From Streptomyces sp. P9-A2 (GTDB taxonomy: Bacteria > Actinomycetota > Actinomycetes > Streptomycetales > Streptomycetaceae), in contig NZ_JAZIFX010000001.1 in assembly GCF_036634175.1 (NCBI RefSeq), forward strand, positions 2,728,001 through 2,792,000: a stretch of 64,000 bases of DNA. Direction: 5' to 3'. The position numbers were made by a program, and so were the translations under genes. The notes below the pieces were generated by a model. That model was given only the letters and a program-made list of their open reading frames with translations, had not been told where the DNA came from and did not search any database. Below are positions 44,568-53,299 of this stretch, one piece after another (the stretch's first letter is position 1; the number at the start of each line of letters is the position of its first letter).

Positions 44568-45369
44568 TTCCGTCGGCTCCGTCGACACCGCTGACACCGC
44601 TGACACCGCCGACACCGTCGGTTCCTTCGACACCGGCAGACGCCCCGCCGCGCCCCCGGGCCCTGTCCCATGGGTGGCGATGTACCACTCGGTGGGAGAC
44701 TGCTCGGACGATCCGTACCGCATCACGGTCACGCCCGAGCGGCTCGAGGGGCAGCTGGCCTGGCTGCGCCGGCGGGGGCTGCGGGGCGTGTCCGTGGCCG
44801 ACCTGCTCGCCGCCCGCGCCCGGGGCGAGGGGCGGCACCTGGTGGGGCTGACGTTCGACGACGGGTACGTCGACTTCGTCACCGAGGCCCTGCCGCTGCT
44901 GCGCCGCTGGGAATGCGGCGCCACGCTCTTCGTCCTGCCCTGGCGGCTCGGCGGCGACAACACCTGGGACCCGCTCGGCCCGCGCAAGCCGCTGCTGACC
45001 GCGGCCGGCATCCGGCACGCGGCGGCCGAGGGCGTGGAGATCGGCTCGCACGGGCTGACCCACGTCGATCTCACCCGGGCGGACGACCTCGTCCTCGAGG
45101 CCGAGGTGGCCGAGAGCCGCGATCGGCTCGCGGAGTTGACCGGCACCCGCATCGACGGCTTCTGCTATCCGTACGGCACGGTCGACGCCCGGGCCGTGCG
45201 GGCCGTGCGGGAGGCGGGCTACGCCTACGCCTGTGCCATCGCCCCCGGCCCGCTGACCGGCCCGCACGCCCTGCCGCGCGTGCACATCGGCCAGAACGAC
45301 ACGGCGTGGCGCCTGGGTCTCAAGTACCGGCTGCACCGGCTGCGCCGACACCCGGTGGGGGGCCGGTGA
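44551..45369 (+). CDS. polysaccharide deacetylase (NodB/CE4 family)
   Basis: The 272-residue carbohydrate esterase has metal motif GLTFDDGYVDF, zinc-binding His in EIGSHGLTHVDL, and the FCYPYGTVDARAV region. It would remove N-acetyl groups from the polymer, changing its charge. The first 30 residues carry a tandem DTADTADTADT repeat (nine-bp DNA units) of unclear use. There is no signal peptide, so it may act on lipid-linked intermediates inside the cell. It overlaps the flippase by 17 nt. Confidence 0.9.
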   Translation: MAAPIDSVGSVDTADTADTADTVGSFDTGRRPAAPPGPVPWVAMYHSVGDCSDDPYRITVTPERLEGQLAWLRRRGLRGVSVADLLAARARGEGRHLVGLTFDDGYVDFVTEALPLLRRWECGATLFVLPWRLGGDNTWDPLGPRKPLLTAAGIRHAAAEGVEIGSHGLTHVDLTRADDLVLEAEVAESRDRLAELTGTRIDGFCYPYGTVDARAVRAVREAGYAYACAIAPGPLTGPHALPRVHIGQNDTAWRLGLKYRLHRLRRHPVGGR

Positions 45370-45370
45370 G

Positions 45371-46528
45371 ATGAGGGCTCTGCACATCATCACCGGCCTC
45401 GGTGTGGGCGGGGCCGAGCAGCAGTTGCGTCTGCTGCTGCGTCATCTGCCCGTCGACTGCGACGTCGTGACGCTCACCAACCCCGGTGCGGTCGCCGAGG
45501 GCCTCACCGCCGACGGTGTCCGCGTCACGCATCTGGGCATGGGCGGCAACCGTGACGTGACCGCGCTCCCGCTGCTGGTCCGGCTGATCCGCTCGGGCGG
45601 CTACGACCTGGTGCACACGCACCTGTACCGGGCCTGCGTCTACGGCCGGCTCGCCGCGCGCGTCGCCGGGGTCCGCGCGGTCGTCGCCACCGAACACTCC
45701 CTGGGCGACTCGCAGATGGAGGGCCGCCGGCTGACGGCGGGGGTGCGCGCGCTGTACGTCTCCAGCGAGCGGCTCGGTTCGGCGACGGTCGCCGTGTCCC
45801 CGGCGGTGGCCGACCGGTTGGAGCGCTGGGGCGTGCCCGCTCCCCGTATCGAGGTCATCCCGAACGGCATCGACCTGGAACGCTTCCGTTTCGAGGCGGA
45901 GGGGCGCGCGCGCACCCGCCGCCGTCTCGGCCTGCCCCAGGGCGCTTTCGTCGTGGGCGGTGTCGGCCGGCTCGCCCCCGGGAAGCGGTTCGACGTCCTG
46001 GTCCGGGCGCTCGCCCGGCTCCCGGACGACCACTGGCTGCTGCTGGTGGGCGGCGGCCCCGAGGAGCACGCCCTGCGCCGTACGGCGCGGGAGGCCGGGG
46101 TGGCCGACCGGGTCCTGTTCACCGGCGAGTGCCCCCATGCCGCGGACGGCTCCCCGGGCCCCGACCTGCCGTCGCTCACCTCGGCGATGGACGTGCTGGC
46201 GTCCCCGTCCCTGGAGGAGGCCTTCGGCCTGGCGGTCGTGGAGGCGCTGGCGTCGGGCCTGCCCGTGGTCTACGCCTCCTGCCCGGCGATCGAGGACCTG
46301 CCGCCGCAGGCCTCGGCCGGCGCCCGGCGGGTGCGGGGCGGCCCCGAGGCGTACGCGCGGGCGATCGCCGAGGCCCGGGCGGCGGGCCCGCTGCCACGCA
46401 CGGCCCCGAAGGCCGCGCACCGCTACAGCATCACCCGCAGCGCCGACCGTCTCATGGACGTGTACGCGACAGCCGTTTCCCGTTCTTCGTCGTCCCCTTC
46501 CTCTTCTCCGGGAGCAAGCTCCTCATGA
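45371..46528 (+). CDS. GT4-type glycosyltransferase
   Basis: The 385-residue GT-B enzyme starts RALHIITGLGVGGAEQQLRLLL, has VVATEHSLGD, the donor-domain VIPNGIDLERF and GVGRLAPGKRFDVLVRAL, and the EX7E motif in SPSLEEAFGLAVVEALASGLPVV. It is the second sugar-adding enzyme in the operon. It ends in a Ser-rich tail and overlaps the next gene (TCATGA). Confidence 0.92.
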   Translation: MRALHIITGLGVGGAEQQLRLLLRHLPVDCDVVTLTNPGAVAEGLTADGVRVTHLGMGGNRDVTALPLLVRLIRSGGYDLVHTHLYRACVYGRLAARVAGVRAVVATEHSLGDSQMEGRRLTAGVRALYVSSERLGSATVAVSPAVADRLERWGVPAPRIEVIPNGIDLERFRFEAEGRARTRRRLGLPQGAFVVGGVGRLAPGKRFDVLVRALARLPDDHWLLLVGGGPEEHALRRTAREAGVADRVLFTGECPHAADGSPGPDLPSLTSAMDVLASPSLEEAFGLAVVEALASGLPVVYASCPAIEDLPPQASAGARRVRGGPEAYARAIAEARAAGPLPRTAPKAAHRYSITRSADRLMDVYATAVSRSSSSPSSSPGASSS

Positions 46529-47187
46529 CCGACACTCCGACCCGCCGGCTCCGTCCGTTCCTGGCCCGTGCCAGGAGGTTGCCGGCCTGGTCCGCGATCG
46601 CGGCCGGCGCCCTCGTCGGCGGCCTGTCCGGTGGCGCGTACGGCCTGCTCACCTCCACGACGTACACGGCCACCAGCTACGTCGTCGCCGTACCGACCGT
46701 GAACTCCACCCCGGAGTCCGCCCGCGGTTTCGCGCAGGCGTACGGACGGGTGGCCACGCAGCTCGCGGTGCTCGGGGACGCTCAGGTGTGGGCGGGCGTG
46801 CCGACGCGGACCCTGCGGGACAGCGTGCGCACGGCGACCTCGCCGGACGCGCCGATGGTCGCCGTCTCGGCCACCTCCTCACGCCCCGACCTCGCCGTCG
46901 ACATGGCCAACGCGGTCTCCCGCGCGCTGACGCAGCACGCGGAGAAGACCGCAAGCAGCACCCAGGTCCGGCTCGTGCAGTTCTCGCGCGCGGTGAAGCC
47001 GAGCAGACCGACGTCCGCCTCCCCGGCGTCGACCGCTCTGGTAGGGGCGAGTGCGGGCGGGCTGCTGGGCGGGCTGGCGTTGCTGGCCCGGCCGCGGCGG
47101 ACCGGTGGGGACGGGGACGACGCTCCCGTCCCCACCGCTTCGGTACCCGGCCCCGCCACCGCCGCCGCTGTGCGCGGACAGCGGTGA
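46525..47187 (+). CDS. Wzz-like polysaccharide chain-length regulator
   Basis: The 220-residue protein has TM1 (AWSAIAAGALVGGLSGGAYGLL), an external domain with TYTATSYVVAVPT and helical stretches, and TM2 (ALVGASAGGLLGGLALLA). This matches the short Wzz/YveK-type co-polymerase layout, without the C-terminal tyrosine kinase. A Pro/Ala tail follows. It is the last of eight tightly packed plus-strand genes. Confidence 0.8.
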   Translation: MTDTPTRRLRPFLARARRLPAWSAIAAGALVGGLSGGAYGLLTSTTYTATSYVVAVPTVNSTPESARGFAQAYGRVATQLAVLGDAQVWAGVPTRTLRDSVRTATSPDAPMVAVSATSSRPDLAVDMANAVSRALTQHAEKTASSTQVRLVQFSRAVKPSRPTSASPASTALVGASAGGLLGGLALLARPRRTGGDGDDAPVPTASVPGPATAAAVRGQR

Positions 47188-47234
47188 CGAGGGCGAATCC
47201 CGCCGGGCCGGTGACGGCCGCGGCGGGCGCGCGC

Positions 47235-48593
47235 TCACCAGTCGGAGCGGAGGCAGAACTTCCCGCCGAGCCAGAACTCCACCCTGCTGCCCAGATCCAG
47301 CGGCGAGCACTTCTTCGGGGGCGACGGTGCGGTGGGGACGGGTGGCACGGGCGTGAGTACCGGGGGCACCTGTGGCACCGGGAGCACCTGTGGCACCGGG
47401 AGCACCTGTGGCACCGGGGGCACCACGACATCACGGCCGGAGAGCACGGACCGGTAGTGGCGGGACGAGGCCGGGTTCTGGTCGCACCACCACACACCGT
47501 GCGGGCAGTAGTCGGTCAGCGTGTTGTACAGCGGCTTGTGCTCGTCCATCCAGGCGAGCATGCGCCGCATGTACTCGAGATTGTCACCGTTGCGGAAAAG
47601 CCCCCATTCGGGATAGGAGAGGGGTTTGCCGCGGGCTTTCGCGAAATCCACGTGTGCCTGAAGTCCGTAGGGCTCCCCGACCTGTTCGTCGAAGGACATT
47701 CCGGCCGGCTGGTCGTAGGAGTCCATACCGATGATGTCGACCGTGTCGTCCCCCGGGTAGCACTGCGTCCAGGGAACGGCGTCCCGGCCGCGGCTCGGCG
47801 TGAAGTCGAAACGGAACTCCTGGCCCGGCACCGCACGCATGGTGGTGACGATCCTCTTCCAGTACGTCTTCCAGGCCTGAGGGTCCGGTCCGCACCGATG
47901 GGTGTAGGTGACGCCGTTCATCTCCCAGCCGAGCACCAGGATCGTGTCCGGCACCTCCAACCGGACCAGCCGTTCGGCCAGCGCGCGGAAGTGGTGATCG
48001 AACTCCCCGGCCGCGCCCCGCCGCAGCAGTTCCCGGACCTCGTGGTCCGGGACGCCCTCCTCGTTGCGCTCCTGCAGGGGCACGTTGAGGACGAGCATCC
48101 GGTCGTCCTTCTCGTTGCGCCAGCGCGCCCACGACTCGAGGAAGCGGACGTCGCCCTCGATGTCGCTCCAGTGGTTGCCGGGCAGGTAGGTGTGACCGAC
48201 ACGGAGTTCGGCGCCGCCCAGCCAGCTGCTGAACTGCTCCATCCGCGCCACGCCCCGCTCGTCGGAGCCGAGGAAGGCGCCGAAGGGCGGGCCCTGCGCG
48301 CCCGGCACCGGGACGGCCGGGACCGGCACCGGGACGGCCGGGGGCCTGACGGCCGGGACCGGCGGGACGGCGACCGGCGGCGCCAAAACCGGTGGCGTAG
48401 GGGCGGGCCGCTGTACGAGGTCCGGGAAAACGGCCGCGGACGCCGTCGGTTCCGGGACCGGAACGCGGGAATCGCCGGTGCCCGCCACCCCCACCCCCGC
48501 CGCCGGACCGGACACCAGGGCTGCCGACACGGCCATCGCCACCGCGCCCACGACCAGTCCGCGGACCCGGACACGTTCGCGCTGTGGGGCCAT
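47235..48593 (-). CDS. secreted GH26-type glycoside hydrolase (beta-mannanase-like)
   Basis: The 452-residue secreted enzyme has a signal peptide (GLVVGAVAMAVSAALVSGPAAG), a Pro/Val-rich linker, and a TIM-barrel domain with FGAFLGSDERG, acid/base VLGWEMNGVTY and nucleophile PLSYPEWGLF, the GH26 pattern. The C-terminus has PVPQVL repeats and a Cys pair in KKCSPLDLG/KFCLRS. The gene is inserted convergently in the exopolysaccharide locus, so it may trim or remodel the polymer. AGGAG precedes ATG 48593. Confidence 0.85.
   Translation of the reverse strand: MAPQRERVRVRGLVVGAVAMAVSAALVSGPAAGVGVAGTGDSRVPVPEPTASAAVFPDLVQRPAPTPPVLAPPVAVPPVPAVRPPAVPVPVPAVPVPGAQGPPFGAFLGSDERGVARMEQFSSWLGGAELRVGHTYLPGNHWSDIEGDVRFLESWARWRNEKDDRMLVLNVPLQERNEEGVPDHEVRELLRRGAAGEFDHHFRALAERLVRLEVPDTILVLGWEMNGVTYTHRCGPDPQAWKTYWKRIVTTMRAVPGQEFRFDFTPSRGRDAVPWTQCYPGDDTVDIIGMDSYDQPAGMSFDEQVGEPYGLQAHVDFAKARGKPLSYPEWGLFRNGDNLEYMRRMLAWMDEHKPLYNTLTDYCPHGVWWCDQNPASSRHYRSVLSGRDVVVPPVPQVLPVPQVLPVPQVPPVLTPVPPVPTAPSPPKKCSPLDLGSRVEFWLGGKFCLRSDW
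47366..47419. repeat. three 18-bp tandem repeats in the GH26 gene
   Basis: Exact-phase 18-bp units (47366, 47384, 47402) encode repeated PVPQVL hexapeptides in the linker before the Cys-containing tail. Confidence 0.9.
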
Positions 48594-48796
48594 TCCTGCT
48601 CCTGTCTTCGCTCTCGTTTCCGGCCTTTGAGGTTCTGACCTTCCGAGCTTCCGACCTTCCGCCTCCGGGCTCGTTATTGACGAACAGTCATCCGGAAGTC
48701 AGTCACAGGAATTCCCATGGTGCCACTGCCACTGCGGCTTTCGAGTGCCATGCTCGCCCGTGCGGGTGAGCGAATTCAGAAAGAAAGAGAAAATTC

Positions 48797-50068
48797 GTGC
48801 CGCTGCTCGACACCCGTGTCCCCGCCGTGATTCTGCGGGTCGACCGGAATCCCTTCCATCACGGAACGCTGGGGGCCGTGCGTTCACTGGGCAGGGCGGG
48901 AGCGGAGGTGCACGTCGTCGCCGACGAGTCCCGAAGCCCCGTGCGCAGCTCCCGCTATGTGCACCGGCTGCACACACCGCCGCCGCCCGGAGCGTCCGCG
49001 GACGACATCCTCGCCGTGCTGCGCCGTGTCGCCGGCCGGATCGCGCGTCCTGCCGTTCTGGTTCCGATGGACGACGCGAGCGCGATCGCCGCGGGACGCC
49101 TGCGGGACGCCCTCGCCCCCTCCTACCTGCTGCCGGCGATGCCGGGCACGCTGCCCGAACGCGTCGCCGACAAGGCGGAACTGGCCGCCGTGTGCGCGTC
49201 GGCGGACCTTCCGCACCCGGAGACACTCGTTCCCGACAGCCCGGAGCGGGCCGCCGCCGACGCGACGCGGCTCGGGTTTCCGGTGGTGGCGAAGTGGAGC
49301 CGGCCCTGGCTGCTGCCGGCCGGCAGCGGGCTGCGCAGCACCCTGCTGGTGCGCTCCGCCCAGCAGGCCCGGGACTTGTACCTGCGCAGCGAGGAGGCGG
49401 GCAGCCCGCTCCTGCTGCAGGCGTATCTGCCGCCGGGCCCGGCCCGGGACTGGTTCTTCCACGGCTACGCCGACCACTCGGGTGCCGTGCGCGCCGGCGG
49501 ACCGGGGGTCAAACGGCTGGCCTGGCCGCGGGGTGCGGGGCTGACCGCGGTGGGCAGTTGGGCACCCAACCCGCGGGTGCGGGCCCTGGCCGAGCGGCTC
49601 ACCGGTGAACTGGACTACCGCGGCGTCTTCGACCTCGACTTCCGCCGCTGCCACGCGACGGGCCGTTACCACCTGCTCGACTTCAACCCGCGCCCCGGCG
49701 CCCAGTTCCGGCTCTTCGAGGACACCGCCGGGCTGGACGTCGTACGCGCCCTGCACCTGGACCTGACGGGCCGTCCGCTGCCGGACGGGGACCCGGTGGC
49801 CGGGCGGGCTTTCGTGGTGGAGAACTACGCGCCGCTCGCCGTGCTGCGTGCGGCGCCGGGCGGACGCGAACTGGCCTGGTACGCCCCGGACGACCGAGGG
49901 CCCGGACGGGCGATGTGGTCCCTGTGGGCCCGTCATGTGTCCGGCCGGCTGCGGGAGCGGCTGGGCGGCGGCCCGGTGGCGCCGGCGTCCCCCGTGGCCC
50001 CCTTGGCTCCCGTGGCCCCCGTGGCGGTCTCCCCCTCCCTGACCGACGACGAGAAAGCGAGCAGTTGA
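48797..50068 (+). CDS. ATP-grasp enzyme
   Basis: The 423-residue ATP-grasp protein resembles carboxylate-amine ligases: PAVILRVDRNPFHHGTLGAVRSLGRAGAEV opens it, VLVPMDDASAIAAG and VADKAELAAVCASADLPHPET form the pre-grasp, FPVVAKWSRP the ATP-binding Lys, and GVFDLDFRRC/YHLLDFNPRPGAQF the metal-binding Asp/Asn. It likely links an amino acid or similar acid to an amine; attachment to the deacetylated polymer is one possibility. The C-terminus has repeated APVAPVAP. GTG 48797 has GAAAGAGA upstream. It is directly coupled to the flavoprotein gene (TGATG). Confidence 0.85.
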   Translation: MPLLDTRVPAVILRVDRNPFHHGTLGAVRSLGRAGAEVHVVADESRSPVRSSRYVHRLHTPPPPGASADDILAVLRRVAGRIARPAVLVPMDDASAIAAGRLRDALAPSYLLPAMPGTLPERVADKAELAAVCASADLPHPETLVPDSPERAAADATRLGFPVVAKWSRPWLLPAGSGLRSTLLVRSAQQARDLYLRSEEAGSPLLLQAYLPPGPARDWFFHGYADHSGAVRAGGPGVKRLAWPRGAGLTAVGSWAPNPRVRALAERLTGELDYRGVFDLDFRRCHATGRYHLLDFNPRPGAQFRLFEDTAGLDVVRALHLDLTGRPLPDGDPVAGRAFVVENYAPLAVLRAAPGGRELAWYAPDDRGPGRAMWSLWARHVSGRLRERLGGGPVAPASPVAPLAPVAPVAVSPSLTDDEKASS

Positions 50069-51339
50069 TGATGTACGACCTCCTGGTGGTCGGCGCCGGC
50101 CCGTACGGTCTGTCGATCGCCTCCCACGCCGCGGCCGCCGGGCTGCGCCTGCGCGTGTTCGGCCGGCCCATGGCGTCCTGGCGGGACCACATGCCCGGCG
50201 GCATGTTCCTGAAGTCCGAGCCCTGGGCGTCCAACCTTTCGGATCCGGGCGGACGGTGGACCCTGGCCGCGTACTGCGAGGAACAGGGGCTGACGGCACG
50301 TCACGCCGAGCCGATCCCGGTGGAGGAGTTCGCGTCGTACGGCCTGTGGTTCGCGCGTCACGCCGTGCCGGACGTGGACGAGCGCATGGTGACCCGGGTG
50401 TCGTCGGGCCCCCACGGCTTCACGGTGGTGACCGCGGACGGTCAGGCGCTGCAGGCGCGGACGGTGGCGCTGGCGGTCGGGGTGATGCCGTTCATCGAGG
50501 TCCCGGCGGTCCTGCGCGGACTGCACCCGTCCCTGGTGACGCACAGCAGCCACCACAACGGCCTCGACCAGTTCCTCGGCAAGGACGTCACGGTGATCGG
50601 CGGCGGCCAGGCGGCCCTGGAGACGGCGGCGCTGCTCGCCGAACAGGGCACGCGCGTAAGGGTGCTGGCGCGGTCCGAGCGACTGGTGTGGAACGACGTG
50701 CCGCCGCCCTGGGAGCGCCCCTGGTGGCAGTCGGCCCGCTCTCCGCACAGCGGTCTGGGCCCCGGCTGGCGGAACTGGTTCTACTCGGAGCGTCCCGGCC
50801 TCTTCCGGCGGCTGCCGCAGCGGACCCGGACCCGTATCGCGGAGACGGCACTGGGCCCGGCGGGGGCGTGGTGGGTGCGGGACCGGGTGGAGAGCGCGGT
50901 GGATCTGATGCCGGGCCACGAGGTCACCGCCGCCTGTGCGGTGCCGGGCGGGGTGCGGCTGGACACGGTGAACCACGAGGGCACCGCGGGCGCCCTGGAG
51001 ACCGAGCACGTCATCGCGGCCACGGGGTTCCGGGCGCAGCGCGACCGGCTCGGCCTGCTCTGTGCCGAACTGCGCGGGGCGCTGGCGGTCCTGCCCGACG
51101 GCTCCCCGGTGACCGGACGCGGCTTCGAGTCGTCCCACCCCGGCCTGTTCCTCGCGGGCCTGGTGACCTCCTCCGGTTTCGGTCCGGCCATGCGCTTCGT
51201 CCACGGCGCGACGTTCACGGCACCCACCCTCGTCCGGGGGGTGCGCCGACGGCTCGGGGCGACTCCGCTGCGCGGGGCGACGGTCCCCGTCCCCTCGGGC
51301 GGCAGCCGGACCGAGTCGCCGGCGCCGGTGAGCGGCTGA
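50068..51339 (+). CDS. flavin-dependent oxidoreductase/monooxygenase
   Basis: The 423-residue FAD protein has the N-terminal dinucleotide motif LLVVGAGPYGLSIASHAA, MPGGMFLKSEPWASNL, a second Rossmann motif VTVIGGGQAALETAALLAEQG, and ATGFRAQRDRL, as in flavin monooxygenases that hydroxylate N or C atoms. The ATG 50068 shares bases with the ATP-grasp stop (TGATG), so the two enzymes work together. Its substrate may be the ATP-grasp product, a small molecule or the polymer. A large inverted repeat follows the stop. Confidence 0.87.
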   Translation: MMYDLLVVGAGPYGLSIASHAAAAGLRLRVFGRPMASWRDHMPGGMFLKSEPWASNLSDPGGRWTLAAYCEEQGLTARHAEPIPVEEFASYGLWFARHAVPDVDERMVTRVSSGPHGFTVVTADGQALQARTVALAVGVMPFIEVPAVLRGLHPSLVTHSSHHNGLDQFLGKDVTVIGGGQAALETAALLAEQGTRVRVLARSERLVWNDVPPPWERPWWQSARSPHSGLGPGWRNWFYSERPGLFRRLPQRTRTRIAETALGPAGAWWVRDRVESAVDLMPGHEVTAACAVPGGVRLDTVNHEGTAGALETEHVIAATGFRAQRDRLGLLCAELRGALAVLPDGSPVTGRGFESSHPGLFLAGLVTSSGFGPAMRFVHGATFTAPTLVRGVRRRLGATPLRGATVPVPSGGSRTESPAPVSG

Positions 51340-51463
51340 CACGGAGTCCCGCGGGACCCTTCCGGGCCGCTGCCGGCGAACAGGCCGTCAGCGGCCCGTC
51401 CCCATCGCCCGCCCCACCCCCCGTTGCCCGCCCCCTGCCCGTACCCGTCCCGTACAGCACAGC

Positions 51464-51517
51464 GCCCCCGGACCGGTCCGGACCCCCCGAAGGGTGGGCT
51501 CGGACCGGTCCGGGGGC
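51464..51517. terminator. bidirectional terminator between flavoprotein and long-chaplin genes
   Basis: A 17-bp perfect inverted repeat (51464-51480 and 51501-51517) with a 20-nt loop sits between convergent genes; each arm contains the palindrome GGACCGGTCC. Confidence 0.75.
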
Positions 51518-51575
51518 GTGCTCGGCCGACAGGGTCGCGGGTGCCGGCCGGACGGGGTCCGGCACCCGGGAACCG

Positions 51576-52511
51576 CTATCGGCGGGCGGCCGCCCGCCCG
51601 CGGCGGTACAGCAGCGCCCCGCCCACGAGCAGGGCCGCGCCGGCGCCCGAGGCCAGCAGCGCGTTGTCACTGCCGGTCTCGGCGAGCTGGGACGGCTCTT
51701 CGCCGGTGGCCGGAGGCGGCGTGTACGTCACCGGCGTGCGAGGCGGGGTGTCCGTGCGGACGGGCGGGGACGGCGGGGTCTCGTCCTCGGGCTCGTAGCC
51801 GGGCCTCTGCGGCTCGTCCGGCGTGTATCCGTTGCCGCAGTCGTTGTCGTAGGCGGAGTTGAGCAGCCCGAGCACACCGATGGAGTTGCCGCACACGTTC
51901 ACCGGCGCGTGGACCGGGACCTGGATGAGGTTCCCGGACAGTACGCCGGGAGAGCCCTCGGCGACTCCCTCCGCGTACGCGCCACCGCCGCCGGAACGGC
52001 CCTGCGAGGTGCTGGACGCGCGGTTCTCGGACCTGTCGTCGTGGCGCGAGCCGTTGACGCACGTGTTGCCGGACGCCTCGTTGAGCGCCCCGACCACGTC
52101 GACGGTGTTGCCGCACGCGTTCACCGGCGCGTGGACGGGTGCCTGGACGTTGTTCCCGGACAGCACGCCGGGGGAGTTCTTGGCGACCCCCTCCGCGTGC
52201 GCGCCACCGCCGCCGGAGCCGCCGTACGCGGGGGTGGCCGCGCGCTGATCGGACCTGTCGTCATGGTGCGAGCCGTTGACGCACGTGTTGCCGGACGCCT
52301 CGTTGAGTGCGGAGACCGCACCGATGGAGTTGCCGCACACGTTCACCGGCGCCTCGATGGGCGCCTGGACGTTGTTGCCGGACAGCACGCCGGGAGAGTT
52401 CGTGGCGGCTCCCTCCGCGTACGTGTCGGCGAGGGCGGGGGCACCGTACAGGGAGAGGAGGCCCGTGGCGGCGGCCGCCGCGAACGCTCCCCTGCTCAGA
52501 GTCTGTCGCAA
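51576..52511 (-). CDS. long chaplin with three chaplin domains and sortase signal
   Basis: The 311-residue secreted protein has a signal peptide cut near ALA/DTY (28/29). Three chaplin domains lie at about 39-78, 113-152 and 187-226, each starting SPGVLSGN with Cys pairs at 59/77, 133/151 and 207/225. Pro/Thr-rich sequence then leads to LAETG (276-280), a hydrophobic stretch and RRGRAAARR, the class E sortase signal for covalent wall attachment. Long chaplins ChpA-C of S. coelicolor have two domains, so three is unusual. Domains 1 and 2 share NEASGNTCVNG; domain 3 diverges (NDCGNG). The only sensible start is TTG 52511; ribosome site AGGAAG is about 11 nt away. Confidence 0.92.
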   Translation of the reverse strand: MRQTLSRGAFAAAAATGLLSLYGAPALADTYAEGAATNSPGVLSGNNVQAPIEAPVNVCGNSIGAVSALNEASGNTCVNGSHHDDRSDQRAATPAYGGSGGGGAHAEGVAKNSPGVLSGNNVQAPVHAPVNACGNTVDVVGALNEASGNTCVNGSRHDDRSENRASSTSQGRSGGGGAYAEGVAEGSPGVLSGNLIQVPVHAPVNVCGNSIGVLGLLNSAYDNDCGNGYTPDEPQRPGYEPEDETPPSPPVRTDTPPRTPVTYTPPPATGEEPSQLAETGSDNALLASGAGAALLVGGALLYRRGRAAARR

Positions 52512-52867
52512 TGTCGTGGTCTTCCTGCTTGAAGAGGTGGAAAGCCGGCCCGGGCACGGAGATCGACGTCCGAAGTCGGCCGCGGCGGAGCCGAGAGGCC
52601 GGTGCGTCGGACGCCACAGCGTGCTACGCGTCGAGAAGAACACCCGGAGGTCCGACGGCGGCAGACTCGACGCCGGCAGCGGCTCCCGTGTTCGCCCTCG
52701 ACTCACAGGCGGGAAGGCCTGCGGGACAAACCCGTGTACCGCGGACGGAGCAGCACAGCGCGTTCCTTTCTCGTGGCGTCGCGTGCCCTACTGCTTCAGT
52801 AACCCGGCATACGGGAAACGGTTGCGCAGGTTCACCCGGTTGGCCCCTTCGCGGGCCGTACGCCCCG
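52512..52867. other. upstream region of the long chaplin gene
   Basis: No gene is seen in this 356 bp. It should hold the chaplin promoter, but no standard motif is clear by eye. Confidence 0.5.
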
Positions 52868-53228
52868 TCAGGAGTACAGCTTCTCGATCTCCCGTGCGTA
52901 CGCCGCCTGTGCCGCCCCGCGTTTGACCTTCAGGGACGGGGTGAGCAGTCCGTTCTCCTCGGTGAACTCGCCGTCGACGAGGGTGAAGGCGCGGATCGAT
53001 CCGGCGCGGGAGACGGCCTCGTCGGCGTGGTCGACGGCCTTCTGGACGTCGGCGCGCGTCCGGGGGTCGTCGATCACCTCGGACCGCCGTGACCGGGTGC
53101 CAGGTGCCGTGCCGCTCCCGGCGCAGGATGACGTCGTGCGGGGCCTCGGCCGCGTTGGTGAACGGGATGTCGGCGGTGCTGCCGGTGGCCGGCCGCGGTG
53201 CGAGGGGCTCCGTACGGACCTCGCACAC
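52868..53228 (-). pseudogene. collapsed long-chain acyl-CoA synthetase (AMP-binding) gene
   Basis: A GTG at 53228 begins CEVRTEPLAPRPATGSTADI followed by HGTWHPVTA, a typical FadD-type start. About 47 codons later the sequence jumps, in another frame, to DPRTRADVQKAVDHADEAV, GSIRAFTLVDGEFT, LTPSLKVKR and AAYAREIEKLYS, the normal FadD C-terminus. About 480 residues between, including the whole AMP-binding core, are deleted and the join is out of frame near 53085. It cannot be active. Confidence 0.8.
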
Positions 53229-53299
53229 GACGCCGTGCTCGTCCCTGGTGGTCCCGGTTCTGGTGCGGGCGGCCAGGCCGGTACGCCGTTTCGCACGTT

